A stretch of DNA of 64,000 nucleotides, taken from Gammaproteobacteria bacterium (lineage in GTDB: Bacteria > Pseudomonadota > Gammaproteobacteria > S012-40). The DNA lies in contig JAOUMY010000012.1 in NCBI GenBank assembly GCA_029881255.1, forward strand, positions 91,738 through 155,737, read 5' to 3'. The notes beneath the pieces were generated by a model. That model was not told the DNA's origin. It worked only from the letters and a program-made list of their open reading frames with translations, and made no database searches. Below are positions 9,445 through 18,210 of the stretch, in pieces. Numbering within the stretch: the first letter of the stretch is position 1; every line of letters begins with the position of its first letter. The position numbers and the translations under genes are program-made.

Positions 9445-9906
9445 TTATGGACCCAATTGTTCCTTGCTCACCTTGGAGGCAAAAAAGTCGTCGGCGAAAT
9501 CTTCATCCACGGCATTACCTGCATCATCTTCGAGTGGTTGTTCGTAGTCATTCCAGCCTCGTAGTCCGGTTTGTAGTGACAACACATGCTTATAGCCCAT
9601 CTGTTGCATAGTTTGTGCTGCGAAAAGACTACGGTTTCCTGAGCGGCAGACGACAATTATTTCCTCTTCTCGTGCGCGAACCAGAGCTGGGATAGTGTCA
9701 TCAAATCCCCATTCACACGCAGTTTCGAGTACGCCACGAGGGACGCAGATGGAACCGTTGATGCGCATGGCTGCAAACTCATGTGGTTCTCTAACATCGA
9801 GTATTAAAGGCTTTTCACCGCTTTCTATTTTACTGGCGAGATCCCAGGGGAAAATCTCCTTTACCGTTTTACGGCATTCATCAAGCAGTTCTGAGTATCG
9901 TTTCAT
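9445..9906 (-). CDS. Rhodanese-domain protein
   Basis: A 153-residue cytoplasmic protein with one rhodanese domain (about residues 20-120). The domain signature ILDVREPHEFAAMRI and the catalytic loop VVCRSGNRS, with its persulfide-forming cysteine, are intact; the tail is acidic. ATG 9906 is preferred to the TTG one codon upstream. It would act as a sulfurtransferase or sulfane-sulfur carrier, which fits a sulfur oxidiser, but the substrate is unknown. It lies 12 bases from the response regulator gene on the same strand, so it is probably co-transcribed with that two-component pair. Confidence 0.88.
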   Translation of the reverse strand: MKRYSELLDECRKTVKEIFPWDLASKIESGEKPLILDVREPHEFAAMRINGSICVPRGVLETACEWGFDDTIPALVRAREEEIIVVCRSGNRSLFAAQTMQQMGYKHVLSLQTGLRGWNDYEQPLEDDAGNAVDEDFADDFFASKVSKEQLGP

Positions 9907-9920
9907 CAAGTTACCACGGC

Positions 9921-10601
9921 TTAATTCAATGTCTGTTGCTGCTTGCCTAGACCATGTTCCACAGCAATAACGGCGGCCTCGACGCGCGAATGTACGTTAA
10001 GTTTGCGCAAAATCGACTTTACGTGTAGTTTCACGGTGCCGTCGGTAATGCCAAGATTGCGCGCGATCACTTTATTGCTTCCGCCTTCAGCGATCTGAGT
10101 CAGAATTTCACGTTCGCGTGGCGTCAAGTCACTGAGCTTATCCTGGCTGTCCGGTTTATTGATGTTTCCTTGAACCACACGAGCCAAAGTAGCAGTGAGA
10201 TCCTGGGCGACGACGGTTTCTCCTTGCATGATAGAATGTAAGGCATCGATCAATTCATCAGGCTCCATATCCTTTAGCAGATATCCGTTCGCTCCACATT
10301 GGAGTGCCTCGGCAATATCGGTGTCCTCGCGGCTAGTCGTCAGCATCACGATTGGCATCTTCAAATTGAGCTTGCGCAATTGGGTCAATACTTTCAGCCC
10401 ACTTGTATTGGGCATGCGAATATCGAGCAACACAATGTCTGGACTCAGGGCTTTTGCCATATCCAAGCCACTATCGGCATCGCCAAATGAACCGATGACA
10501 TCAATTCCTCTGGTAGCCAGCAGACCCTCTAATCCGGCTCGAAAAAGTGAATGATCATCAATGAGCAGCACACGTATGTTCTTTTCTGTTTCTATTGTCA
10601 T
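9921..10601 (-). CDS. NarL/FixJ-family response regulator
   Basis: A 226-residue regulator with an N-terminal receiver domain (VLLIDDHSLFRAGL; phospho-acceptor in VLLDIRMPNTSG; LTTSRED; YLLKDM) and a C-terminal LuxR-type helix-turn-helix (LTPREREILTQIAEGGSNKVIARNLGI then KLHVKSILRKL). This is the NarL architecture. Its ATG overlaps the stop of the histidine kinase gene by four bases (ATGA), so they form one translationally coupled pair. NarL itself controls nitrate/nitrite respiration genes; the target here cannot be told because the kinase lacks a NarX-like sensor domain. Confidence 0.93.
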   Translation of the reverse strand: MTIETEKNIRVLLIDDHSLFRAGLEGLLATRGIDVIGSFGDADSGLDMAKALSPDIVLLDIRMPNTSGLKVLTQLRKLNLKMPIVMLTTSREDTDIAEALQCGANGYLLKDMEPDELIDALHSIMQGETVVAQDLTATLARVVQGNINKPDSQDKLSDLTPREREILTQIAEGGSNKVIARNLGITDGTVKLHVKSILRKLNVHSRVEAAVIAVEHGLGKQQQTLN

Positions 10602-12289
10602 TGGGAAAATCTTTGTACTATCGGTGTAATTTCTTCTGGTTCAGTATCTTCAATGAATAAGGAGTTAGCAGCCTCACTATAGTGAAAAGGCGAGCTCTTG
10701 AAACTCAGTTCCACGCGTGTTCCCTCGCCGTCTTCGCTGTCGATAGAGAGTTCACCATTGAGCAGTTTACAGCGTTCCTGCATGATATTGATACCAATAT
10801 GTTTACCAGCACGGTTTCGATTGCGCTTGGATTTGATGCCTACGCCATCGTCCTCAATCAAAACTGACCAGTTACCATTGTTTGATGCTTTAACCAGCAC
10901 GCGCGCATGATGCGCCTGGCTGTGTTTTCGGATATTGCTCAATGCCTCCTGAACGATATGCAGGACTTGAACCTCGTTGCTTGGATGTAAAGACTGACCG
11001 TTGATCTCGTTTTGAAAAAATACGGATATATTGTTTTCCCTTTCGAAACTTCTTACGCATTCCTCTATCGCAGGTACAAGTCCACGTTCATCCATGCGCG
11101 TGCGGAAATGCCCAAGCAATTCACGCAATTCCTCGTTTGCCTTATCCAGGCCTTGATACAGGTTTTGAATTTCTTCCTGCATGTCTTTGTGTCGTTCTCG
11201 ATGGTGATTTTTATCCAAAACGCTAACCTGCATCTTCAAACTGGCCAGCGTCTGTGCAAGCGAATCGTGTAATTCGTGAGATAGTAGGGTTCTTTCTTCC
11301 ATTAGTGACAGTCGATGGGCGCGTTTTTCAAGTCGTGACTTTGCAATTGCAACGCCGAGATGTTTACCTATGCTACTAAGCAACCCATTGGCTTCGTCCT
11401 GACCACTAAAGCTATTACCGGTAACGTAAAGATTATAAATACCTAGAGTTTCGCCTCGATACTGTAAAGGTATCGCTATGACTTTCTGGCCACGGCCAAA
11501 TGATTGAAACCGAGTTGATTCTTGACAATGTGTAATTTCACGGCACTCCATACGGCCATGAAGGACAGCTTTACCGCATGAACATGCATCCAAAGCGATC
11601 AAGTGTTCTCGCGAGAGCGTTTGCTCATCCAGGCCGATACTCGCAATCATGCGCAGCATTCCGTCGTCAGTCAATAAGCGTACACATGCGGCATCTGCTT
11701 TGGCAATGTTCAACATGGTGTGCATAAAACGCGTGAGCAGCTCTTCCAGATTGTGTGCGTTATTGATGCAGGAAGCGACGTCATATAACGTTTCCAACGA
11801 CTGGTTTTTTAGTTTGACGCGTTCTGTTTGTTCCATCACCTGGTCTTGCATATGTTTTGTCAAGGCACGCAGTGATTCACTCAAGGTATTGATGTCGCCG
11901 GCCAGCTCAACGAATTCTTCCGGTCCAGTTTCAGGAATACGCGCGGCTAGATTGCCACCACGCATACGCATGGCCCAGTGACGCAGGTGCGTTAGGGGGA
12001 CCAGGAGATTATGTTCAGTTCGTACGACGGCGATATAAAGCTGAACAAGGCTGAATAGCAACAAAGCGATTGCAGTGGATGCGAAATAAACCAGGTATTC
12101 CGGCATTGCGATGATTGCAGCAAAGGCACTGACACTCAGCAACATTGAAAGTGTGATTGTAAAAAAGGGAAAGCTGAGCCCGGCACTTTTCAGGGCGCCA
12201 CGGGACTTATAATTCCACTGGCTGGCTGGGCGTATAAGCCATTTTCCTAAACTATTGGCTAAACTGAGTTTTCCGCTAGAACTACTCAA
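10598..12289 (-). CDS. NarX-like sensor histidine kinase without periplasmic sensor domain
   Basis: A 563-residue kinase with two closely spaced membrane segments (about residues 38-92), a HAMP domain (RMRGGNLAARIPETGP), a coiled coil, a GAF-like central region containing the cysteine cluster ACSCGKA and MECREITHC, a HisKA_3 phospho-acceptor (SHELHDSLAQTLA) and an HATPase_c domain (EALSNIRKHSQ; DDGVGI). NarX and NarQ have about 100 residues of periplasmic nitrate-binding domain between the membrane helices; here only a few residues are left. Input is therefore probably through the GAF region or membrane. No ATG fits; the start is TTG 12289 with AGGGG about 10 bases upstream, which is uncertain. 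Confidence 0.88.
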   Translation of the reverse strand: MSSSSGKLSLANSLGKWLIRPASQWNYKSRGALKSAGLSFPFFTITLSMLLSVSAFAAIIAMPEYLVYFASTAIALLLFSLVQLYIAVVRTEHNLLVPLTHLRHWAMRMRGGNLAARIPETGPEEFVELAGDINTLSESLRALTKHMQDQVMEQTERVKLKNQSLETLYDVASCINNAHNLEELLTRFMHTMLNIAKADAACVRLLTDDGMLRMIASIGLDEQTLSREHLIALDACSCGKAVLHGRMECREITHCQESTRFQSFGRGQKVIAIPLQYRGETLGIYNLYVTGNSFSGQDEANGLLSSIGKHLGVAIAKSRLEKRAHRLSLMEERTLLSHELHDSLAQTLASLKMQVSVLDKNHHRERHKDMQEEIQNLYQGLDKANEELRELLGHFRTRMDERGLVPAIEECVRSFERENNISVFFQNEINGQSLHPSNEVQVLHIVQEALSNIRKHSQAHHARVLVKASNNGNWSVLIEDDGVGIKSKRNRNRAGKHIGINIMQERCKLLNGELSIDSEDGEGTRVELSFKSSPFHYSEAANSLFIEDTEPEEITPIVQRFSQ

Positions 12290-12556
12290 AGATGTATACC
12301 CCTGTGCGGTGAAAACCTTATTTATTATCGTTCACTAAGCGGATTTATATATGAAAGGTTCAAGCAATACAAGGAAACGCTAATGCAGCATCGTCAAGAT
12401 GTCTTGAGAAGATGCTTAACTAATTGAAAAAATAGATAATAGTCGTGTTTCTCGATAAATGCCATAGTATTTACCAAAAATTTAGGGGTGTATTTTGCCT
12501 AAACATAGGACGAAATATAGAAAACGGATAAAACGGTTTTGATCATTCGAAGAGCG

Positions 12557-13051
12557 ATGGAAAAACAGCTGACAGAAGCGGTATTGGCCGCAATCAAAAA
12601 TGTTATTAAGACGATGCTTCAACAGGAAGCAACTCATACCGAGCCGTATGTAAAAAAGAAGCCGATCGCATTCGGCGAAGTCTCAAGTTATATCTATCTT
12701 GTGGACGAGCACAACAAGTATTCCGTAGCAGTTTCTTTTCCCCACGATGTCATCCGGTTAATAGCCAGGAAGATGTTGCCTCCGAATACGGTGTTAACTG
12801 GCGAGGTCATTAAAGACCTGACCCAGGAAATGGCTAATATGTTCGCCGGTGGTGCCAAATCAAGTTTGGAGGATGCGGGAATAAAGCTGCAAATGTCTTT
12901 ACCTCGGCTCATCGCAGGCAAGAATCACATTATTAAACATGTTTCGGAAACAGGAATTCTCATGATTCCGTTGATGTGTGATTTTGGCCCCTTTTTCGTA
13001 GAAATATGTAAAGCACAGCAAAAACAAAACGAGGTGAAAGCCGCTGGTTGA
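12557..13051 (+). CDS. CheX-like chemotaxis phosphatase-domain protein
   Basis: A 164-residue protein resembling CheX-type phosphatases, which dephosphorylate CheY-like receivers. The key helix DLTQEMANMFAGGAKSSL carries the ExxN pair and following glycine expected of the catalytic E/N motif, and the surrounding alternating strands (YSVAVSFPHDVIRLI, LMIPLMCDFGPFFVEI) fit the fold. I chose ATG 12557; a TTG six codons earlier is possible. There are no chemotaxis genes nearby, but a stand-alone receiver is encoded about 5 kb upstream. Partner unknown. Confidence 0.75.
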   Translation: MEKQLTEAVLAAIKNVIKTMLQQEATHTEPYVKKKPIAFGEVSSYIYLVDEHNKYSVAVSFPHDVIRLIARKMLPPNTVLTGEVIKDLTQEMANMFAGGAKSSLEDAGIKLQMSLPRLIAGKNHIIKHVSETGILMIPLMCDFGPFFVEICKAQQKQNEVKAAG

Positions 13052-13114
13052 TGGTGAATTCCCTACCGAATACATTTTTTGTTTGATAGTGCAAATTTAA
13101 CAATGTGTGCTTTT

Positions 13115-14560
13115 TCAACGATGAATGGCGTAGATTCCAGGTCTGAAAATATCGTCTTCCGTATTGTTAAACGCGGCCACGTAGCGTCCGATGGCATTTT
13201 CGAGTTCTTCGCTCCAGGACGGGTGGGCATAGCTCATGTCGGTGAAGAACCATAGACCTCGGTTGGACTGGCAGGCGGCGGTCAGTGTGTGGACCATTTC
13301 TCCTGCTTGAGGGCCGACTATGGTGCCACCAAGCAACTGGCCTGTCTCGTCGTCATGTACAACTTCAATATATCCTTCAAGATCCTTGCTTGTTTTGGCT
13401 TTGGTTGATCCTGCCAGATTGATGCGAGCCACTTCCACTTCAAATCCTGCCTGTTCGGCTCGGTCTTCAGTGAGACCTACACTGGCAATTTGCAAGGCTG
13501 TATCGATGACCATAGGGACGCGATTATAGTTAAACTTTTGGCTGTTGCCGTTTATCGCATTATTTGCGGCAATCTTTGCATCATGAAATGCACCGTTGGC
13601 GGTCATTGGGCCGTGTTTTACATCACCGATCGCGTAAACACCTTTGCAGCTAGTCTCCAGATATTCATTGGTCTGAATAAATCCATCTGGATGAAGATGA
13701 ATCCCCGCAGCATCTAGATTCAAAGATTCAACATTTGGTACGCGCCCGACTGCGACGAGTACTTTTTCAAAACGCAGACACTGCCCATCATTCAACGTGA
13801 CCTCGACACCACCTGCTTCGACCCGAGAGGATGAAACCTGGGTATTTTTGATATAGGCAATTCCCAGGCGTTTAAACTTTCGTTCGAGGGTCTGGCTGGC
13901 GCGTTCATTAATGCAAGGTTTGTTAAGTAGACGCTCCGATTGTTCGACAATGCTTACCTTGCAGCCAAACTGATGTAAGGCATAGGCCAGTTCGCAACTG
14001 ACAGTGCCGCCTCCGACAAACAGCATTGATGTCGGCATTGTGTCCAGTTTAAACATAAAGTCCGTGGTGTTGAGAATATGTTCACCATCTCTTGGGCAAC
14101 AATTCAATTCCTTCGGCCTGCCACCGGTGGCAATTACTATTTTATCTGCGGTATACACTGTCGTGATATTATCTTTGACGACTTTAAGAGTGTGCTCGTC
14201 TACGAAACTAGCGCTACCTTCGTGTAGTTTAATACCAAGCTGTTTTAACCAGGGTATGAGGGTGGCACGGATACCGGCTATGGTTTCATTTTTGTGTTTA
14301 ATCGCCGCACTGAAATCGCCGCTTATCTGGCCGGAAATTCCGTGTCCGGCATAACTGCTGAAATCTCGTAGTAGCTTTGCAATTCGAACGAGTGCATCTT
14401 TGGGAACGCAGCCCTGGTTAAGACAGGTACCGCCGGGAAGTGATTTTTCAATAATCGCGACTTTTGCACCGTACATGGAAGCTGTCACCGCCGCTTTGTA
14501 ACCGGCCGGGCCGCTTCCGATGATCAAGAGATCATAATGATTGGTGTCGTTGGTCGGCAT
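13115..14560 (-). CDS. Dihydrolipoamide dehydrogenase-like flavoprotein at the end of the dsr operon
   Basis: FAD/NAD(P)-dependent disulfide oxidoreductase of about 481 residues. Features in order are the FAD-binding GSGPAGY near the N-terminus, the redox disulfide in GGTCLNQGCVPKDAL, an NAD-binding GGGTVSCELAYAL, the FAD motif YAIGDV and the C-terminal interface motif YAHPSWSEEL with the active-site His/Glu. It resembles lipoamide dehydrogenase. ATG 14560 is the plausible start and lies 29 bases inside the 3' end of dsrN, so it belongs to the same transcript. Lipoamide dehydrogenases accompany lipoate-binding proteins in sulfur oxidisers, but no lipoate-binding protein is seen here. A role in dithiol recycling for DsrC or siroheme chemistry is only a guess. 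Confidence 0.85.
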   Translation of the reverse strand: MPTNDTNHYDLLIIGSGPAGYKAAVTASMYGAKVAIIEKSLPGGTCLNQGCVPKDALVRIAKLLRDFSSYAGHGISGQISGDFSAAIKHKNETIAGIRATLIPWLKQLGIKLHEGSASFVDEHTLKVVKDNITTVYTADKIVIATGGRPKELNCCPRDGEHILNTTDFMFKLDTMPTSMLFVGGGTVSCELAYALHQFGCKVSIVEQSERLLNKPCINERASQTLERKFKRLGIAYIKNTQVSSSRVEAGGVEVTLNDGQCLRFEKVLVAVGRVPNVESLNLDAAGIHLHPDGFIQTNEYLETSCKGVYAIGDVKHGPMTANGAFHDAKIAANNAINGNSQKFNYNRVPMVIDTALQIASVGLTEDRAEQAGFEVEVARINLAGSTKAKTSKDLEGYIEVVHDDETGQLLGGTIVGPQAGEMVHTLTAACQSNRGLWFFTDMSYAHPSWSEELENAIGRYVAAFNNTEDDIFRPGIYAIHR

Positions 14561-15959
14561 TGTTTGCGTGTCTTTTTGCAGACCCTCCTTTGTGTTTGCG
14601 TACGAACTGAACAAAGCGCGATGCCCAGCGATTATGTTCGCTGTCGCGCAAATGGGTATAACTGGCAAAGGTGTTTTTGTAAATCACGCCGTCATGAGCG
14701 CCATCGACACCAAATCCTCGCATCATTTTGTAACCGAAACGGATGTCTTCATCGATGTTTTCGGCCTTGGAATAGTGAAACTCGTGAGCACAATAGACAG
14801 CATTGTTTTCTGTGCGATTGTCTTGCCACGGAAAGTCTTCGCTCTCGGAAACGCGTACATAACCACGACCCTGTGGTTTGTCGTACATCACGGTATCAAG
14901 GCCGAGTGCACCGCACATCTCATGGCTCTCGTCGCGCCATTTGAGTACGCGTGACAAATACATCAGTCCACCACATTCTGCATAGACAGGCATACCGTCT
15001 TCGATTTCACGTCGAATCTGTTGCTTCAATTCGCGATTGGCGGCAAGTTGCTTCGCTTGTGTTTCCGGAAATCCACCACCGATAAATAAGCCGTCGACTT
15101 CTGGCAAACTACGATCATGTAGCGCATCAAAAAATACCAGTTCGGCACCTGCCGCTTGCAGGGCCTCGAGATCGTTGGGGTAATAAAAGCCAAACGCCGC
15201 ATCTCGTGCGACACCAATACGCACATCGGTCTTGGCATTGCTGACGAGCTTGAGATATTTCCCCGTATCCACATCTGGGGCGAGGGCAGCGATCTCCATC
15301 AGGCGTCCGAGATCCACCTGATCACCCACGTGCGATGCGATGCGCTGTATGGTTTCCGTGGATAATCGTGACTCGTTGCTTGGAATCAGTCCAAGATGAC
15401 GTTCGTCGATATTCAAATCTGCGTGTTCATGCACCGCACCTATGACCGGAACGTCAGTATAGTGCTCTATAACCGCTCTCAGCTTGCCCTCATGGCGTTT
15501 ACCGCCGAGCTTGTTCAAGATGACACCTGCGATATTGACCCGCTCATCGAAGGCCTGGTAGCCCAGAATCAGAGGGGCGATACCTCGCGTCATGCCCTTG
15601 GCCGAAATCACCAGCACCACCGGGGCCTTGAGCAGGCGGGCGAGGGCGGCGTTGCTATTGCGTCCTTCCAGGTCCAGGCCGTCGTACAGGCCTTTGTTAC
15701 CCTCGATAATACCGATATCCGCACCGGCCATGTAACGGCGAAATGTTCCGCGTAACTCTTCTTTGCCCATGGTGTGGTAGTCGAGGTTATAACAGTTACG
15801 GCCGCTGGCCTGCGCCAGCCACATCGGGTCGATATAATCGGGGCCTTTTTTGAAGGGTTGTACGATCTTGCCTTGTGCCTGAAGGGCGGCGCACAAGCCC
15901 ATGGAAATCGTGGTCTTGCCTGACGATTTATGGGCGGCAGAGATCAGTACATGTGACAT
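14532..15959 (-). CDS. dsrN: DsrN, cobyrinate a,c-diamide synthase-like siroheme amidase
   Basis: A 475-residue CobB-type glutamine-dependent amidotransferase. The N-terminal P-loop domain has AHKSSGKTTISMGL and the Mg-binding IIEGNKGLYDGLD; the C-terminal class I glutaminase domain carries the nucleophile in YAECGGLMYLS. In oxidative dsr operons this protein (DsrN) is proposed to amidate siroheme to the siro-amide used by DsrAB, so I assign it by family and by position after dsrP. A true cobalamin-path CobB is the alternative, given the cobalamin genes elsewhere in the window. The next gene overlaps its end by 29 bases; the upstream gene stops one base before its ATG. Confidence 0.9.
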   Translation of the reverse strand: MSHVLISAAHKSSGKTTISMGLCAALQAQGKIVQPFKKGPDYIDPMWLAQASGRNCYNLDYHTMGKEELRGTFRRYMAGADIGIIEGNKGLYDGLDLEGRNSNAALARLLKAPVVLVISAKGMTRGIAPLILGYQAFDERVNIAGVILNKLGGKRHEGKLRAVIEHYTDVPVIGAVHEHADLNIDERHLGLIPSNESRLSTETIQRIASHVGDQVDLGRLMEIAALAPDVDTGKYLKLVSNAKTDVRIGVARDAAFGFYYPNDLEALQAAGAELVFFDALHDRSLPEVDGLFIGGGFPETQAKQLAANRELKQQIRREIEDGMPVYAECGGLMYLSRVLKWRDESHEMCGALGLDTVMYDKPQGRGYVRVSESEDFPWQDNRTENNAVYCAHEFHYSKAENIDEDIRFGYKMMRGFGVDGAHDGVIYKNTFASYTHLRDSEHNRWASRFVQFVRKHKGGSAKRHANNADQRHQSL

Positions 15960-15960
15960 T

Positions 15961-16977
15961 TCAGGCCGCCGCGACGAAGCGATTTAGCGGGCGATTTTTC
16001 CACATCGTTTCCGCCATTTGTTGTGCTTCAGACTGATCCTTTGCCTTGCCCATGAGTTTGAGAATGATGGCTACGGTACCAGTGACTGAAGCGATGCCAT
16101 ATTCGTCGTCCTGTTTGCCTTCCCACACCTCGCGCAAACGCGCGATGTCCATTTCTTCGTCGCGCAGGTGTCGTGGACCAGAAAACAGTGGCCCCCAATC
16201 TTCCTCGGACAATTCGCCGTCATGAACCGACTTTACGCGAGTGGTGTTATCAGGATTGCGCTCTATCTCGCCACCTTCACCTTTCAACACCGCCATATGT
16301 TGCTCGCCGATTAACTGCGCTGCTACCTGGTGTGTATCGCTATAGGTAGGGTGAAATATACCTTGTATGAGATAGGGTGCTTTATATGGATTGAACATGC
16401 GCGCGACAGTATGAACCGGTGAGCGCAAACCTAGTAGCGGACGCATCTGGATAATGTCATGCATGAGCCCGGACATCACTTCCAATGGAATGTATGCGAA
16501 GTTATTGGCTTCAATCTGTTGATTAGCCATTTCGTAACTTTCACATACAGGAAGGCCAAGCAATTTGAGCGTATCGCGTGTGTATACGCGGCCTTCGGTA
16601 TGTCCCTCGGTGCCGTGCATTAAAACTCGAATACCGTTAGAGGCTAGCAACAAGGCAGACAAAATAAACCACGGCAACTGGCGACGTTTGCCGGCATATG
16701 ATGACCAATCAAGATCTATCTGAGTGTGATTCGACGGGACATTGAAGCTGTCTCTACACGCCTGAACAAATCCTGCGATTTCTTCCGGTGTTTCCTCTTT
16801 GACGCGCAATAGCATGAGAAAAGCACCCAACTGCAGGTCTTCGACCTCGCCCTTGAGTATCATGTTCATGGAGTCGTAGGCCTCTTGCTGGGTGAGGCCG
16901 CGAGAGCCCTTGCGTCCCTTACCCAGGATGCGAACGTAGGGCGCGAATGGATGTTCTTCGTACATATTGTGTGGCAC
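15961..16977 (-). CDS. TrpD2/YbiB-like glycosyl transferase-family protein in the dsr operon
   Basis: A 338-residue relative of anthranilate phosphoribosyltransferase (YbiB/TrpD2 group). The fold is recognisable from the N-terminal helical bundle (EAYDSMNMILKGEVEDLQLGAFLMLLRVKEETPEEIAGF), MHGTEGHTEGRVYTRDTLKLLG and LLGLRSPVHTVARMFNP. TrpD2 proteins lack anthranilate specificity and YbiB binds nucleic acid; the function here is unknown. It sits between dsrP and dsrN with 21 and 1 base gaps, so it is an operon member. The likely start is ATG 16977; MYEEHPFAPYVR four codons later is a possible alternative. Confidence 0.85.
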   Translation of the reverse strand: MPHNMYEEHPFAPYVRILGKGRKGSRGLTQQEAYDSMNMILKGEVEDLQLGAFLMLLRVKEETPEEIAGFVQACRDSFNVPSNHTQIDLDWSSYAGKRRQLPWFILSALLLASNGIRVLMHGTEGHTEGRVYTRDTLKLLGLPVCESYEMANQQIEANNFAYIPLEVMSGLMHDIIQMRPLLGLRSPVHTVARMFNPYKAPYLIQGIFHPTYSDTHQVAAQLIGEQHMAVLKGEGGEIERNPDNTTRVKSVHDGELSEEDWGPLFSGPRHLRDEEMDIARLREVWEGKQDDEYGIASVTGTVAIILKLMGKAKDQSEAQQMAETMWKNRPLNRFVAAA

Positions 16978-16998
16978 TCCTGTTCGTGCCGCCAGGCA

Positions 16999-18207
16999 TT
17001 AACCTTTGTGATGCGGGTTTGCTGCGGCGTCCGATAAATCAGCGGGCAGGAATTTTAGCAATTTCACGCCTATGCTCACAATCAGACCGGCAATTGCGAC
17101 GCCACCAATTCCGAGCAGAGTTTCAGGCAAACTTGGAGAATAGCTGCCAACAACACCGTCAAAGAAACTGCTAGAGATGTTGTACTCTGGGAAAATTTCC
17201 AAAGGTACCGCTTGGCCGCCAATGATGATGACATACATTTGCGCAATTCCGCCGATCAACACAAGCACTGCGGCGTATCCCAGTGACTTTGCCGATTCTT
17301 TCAATTGTGGACTATAAATGATTGCGAGAGGAATCAGGCTGCCTAGGACAATTTGCACGCCCCAGAACAATAACGTGTAGATTCCACCATCACGTAGTAT
17401 AAACGCCTCTACGTCGCCGTGTTCTGCAGCATATAAGTTCGTCAGGTGATATATGGACACCATCAGTAGTACGCCGGCAATGAAAACGCCGAGTAATCTG
17501 CGTAGACGACCCAATACATAATTACCTAAAGGACGTCCGCTCCATTTGTATGAGGCCATGAGTACGAGTACGAATACCGCTAGACCGAATGAGAAAGACA
17601 TAACGATAAACATCGGTGCCATGATCGCTGCATCATAGGCCTGGCGTGCAACCAGAAAACCAAAGATGGAACCAGTACCTGTGGTCAGTATCAGCCGCCA
17701 AACAAAGGCAACGAGACCGGCGGTCTTACTGTGCTTCTTGTATTGACCTTCCATCATCATCCACAAATAGACGAAGACGATGGCCATAAAACCGTTGTAG
17801 AGAATAATGTTCCAGGCGAATATCGATTTGAAATTGTAGTGAGTCATGGCGACGATGAGTCGATCGGGACGACCGAGATCGAGTACCAGAACAATCAAAC
17901 CACCGGCAAGCAATGCCATGGCTAAAAGCCCGGATAAAGGCGCCAGAGGTTTATAGGCTGTTTTACCAAATACTGAAGAGATCGAGGCAACATTGAGCGC
18001 GCCAGACGCAGCGACAATCAGGAATACAGCAAATACGTGTGGCATGCCCCAGACGATCTGGTTATTCATACCGGTAACAATGTGGCCGTTGTGTTCCATG
18101 TAGTAGGCGGAACCTAAGCCTAACAAAAGCAAGGCAGCCAAAGCGCCTATCAGAAAAAAGTACTCTCCGCTCTTACCTTCGATTTCCAGGAAATTAACTT
18201 TCTTCAT
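16999..18207 (-). CDS. dsrP: DsrP, NrfD-family membrane subunit of DsrMKJOP
   Basis: A 402-residue integral membrane protein of the NrfD/PsrC family with about ten hydrophobic segments spread along its length. In the DsrMKJOP complex it is the quinone-interacting partner of DsrO. It follows dsrO with a four-base spacing (stop at 18211, start at 18207), the standard order. AAGGG is fused to the start codon region. Identification rests on family and on the operon position between dsrO and the TrpD2-like gene. Confidence 0.95.
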   Translation of the reverse strand: MKKVNFLEIEGKSGEYFFLIGALAALLLLGLGSAYYMEHNGHIVTGMNNQIVWGMPHVFAVFLIVAASGALNVASISSVFGKTAYKPLAPLSGLLAMALLAGGLIVLVLDLGRPDRLIVAMTHYNFKSIFAWNIILYNGFMAIVFVYLWMMMEGQYKKHSKTAGLVAFVWRLILTTGTGSIFGFLVARQAYDAAIMAPMFIVMSFSFGLAVFVLVLMASYKWSGRPLGNYVLGRLRRLLGVFIAGVLLMVSIYHLTNLYAAEHGDVEAFILRDGGIYTLLFWGVQIVLGSLIPLAIIYSPQLKESAKSLGYAAVLVLIGGIAQMYVIIIGGQAVPLEIFPEYNISSSFFDGVVGSYSPSLPETLLGIGGVAIAGLIVSIGVKLLKFLPADLSDAAANPHHKG

Positions 18208-18210
18208 CCC

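Noticed and set aside
9351..9611. 86-codon plus-strand frame
   Set aside because: Largely antisense to the rhodanese gene; low-complexity basic protein without known features.
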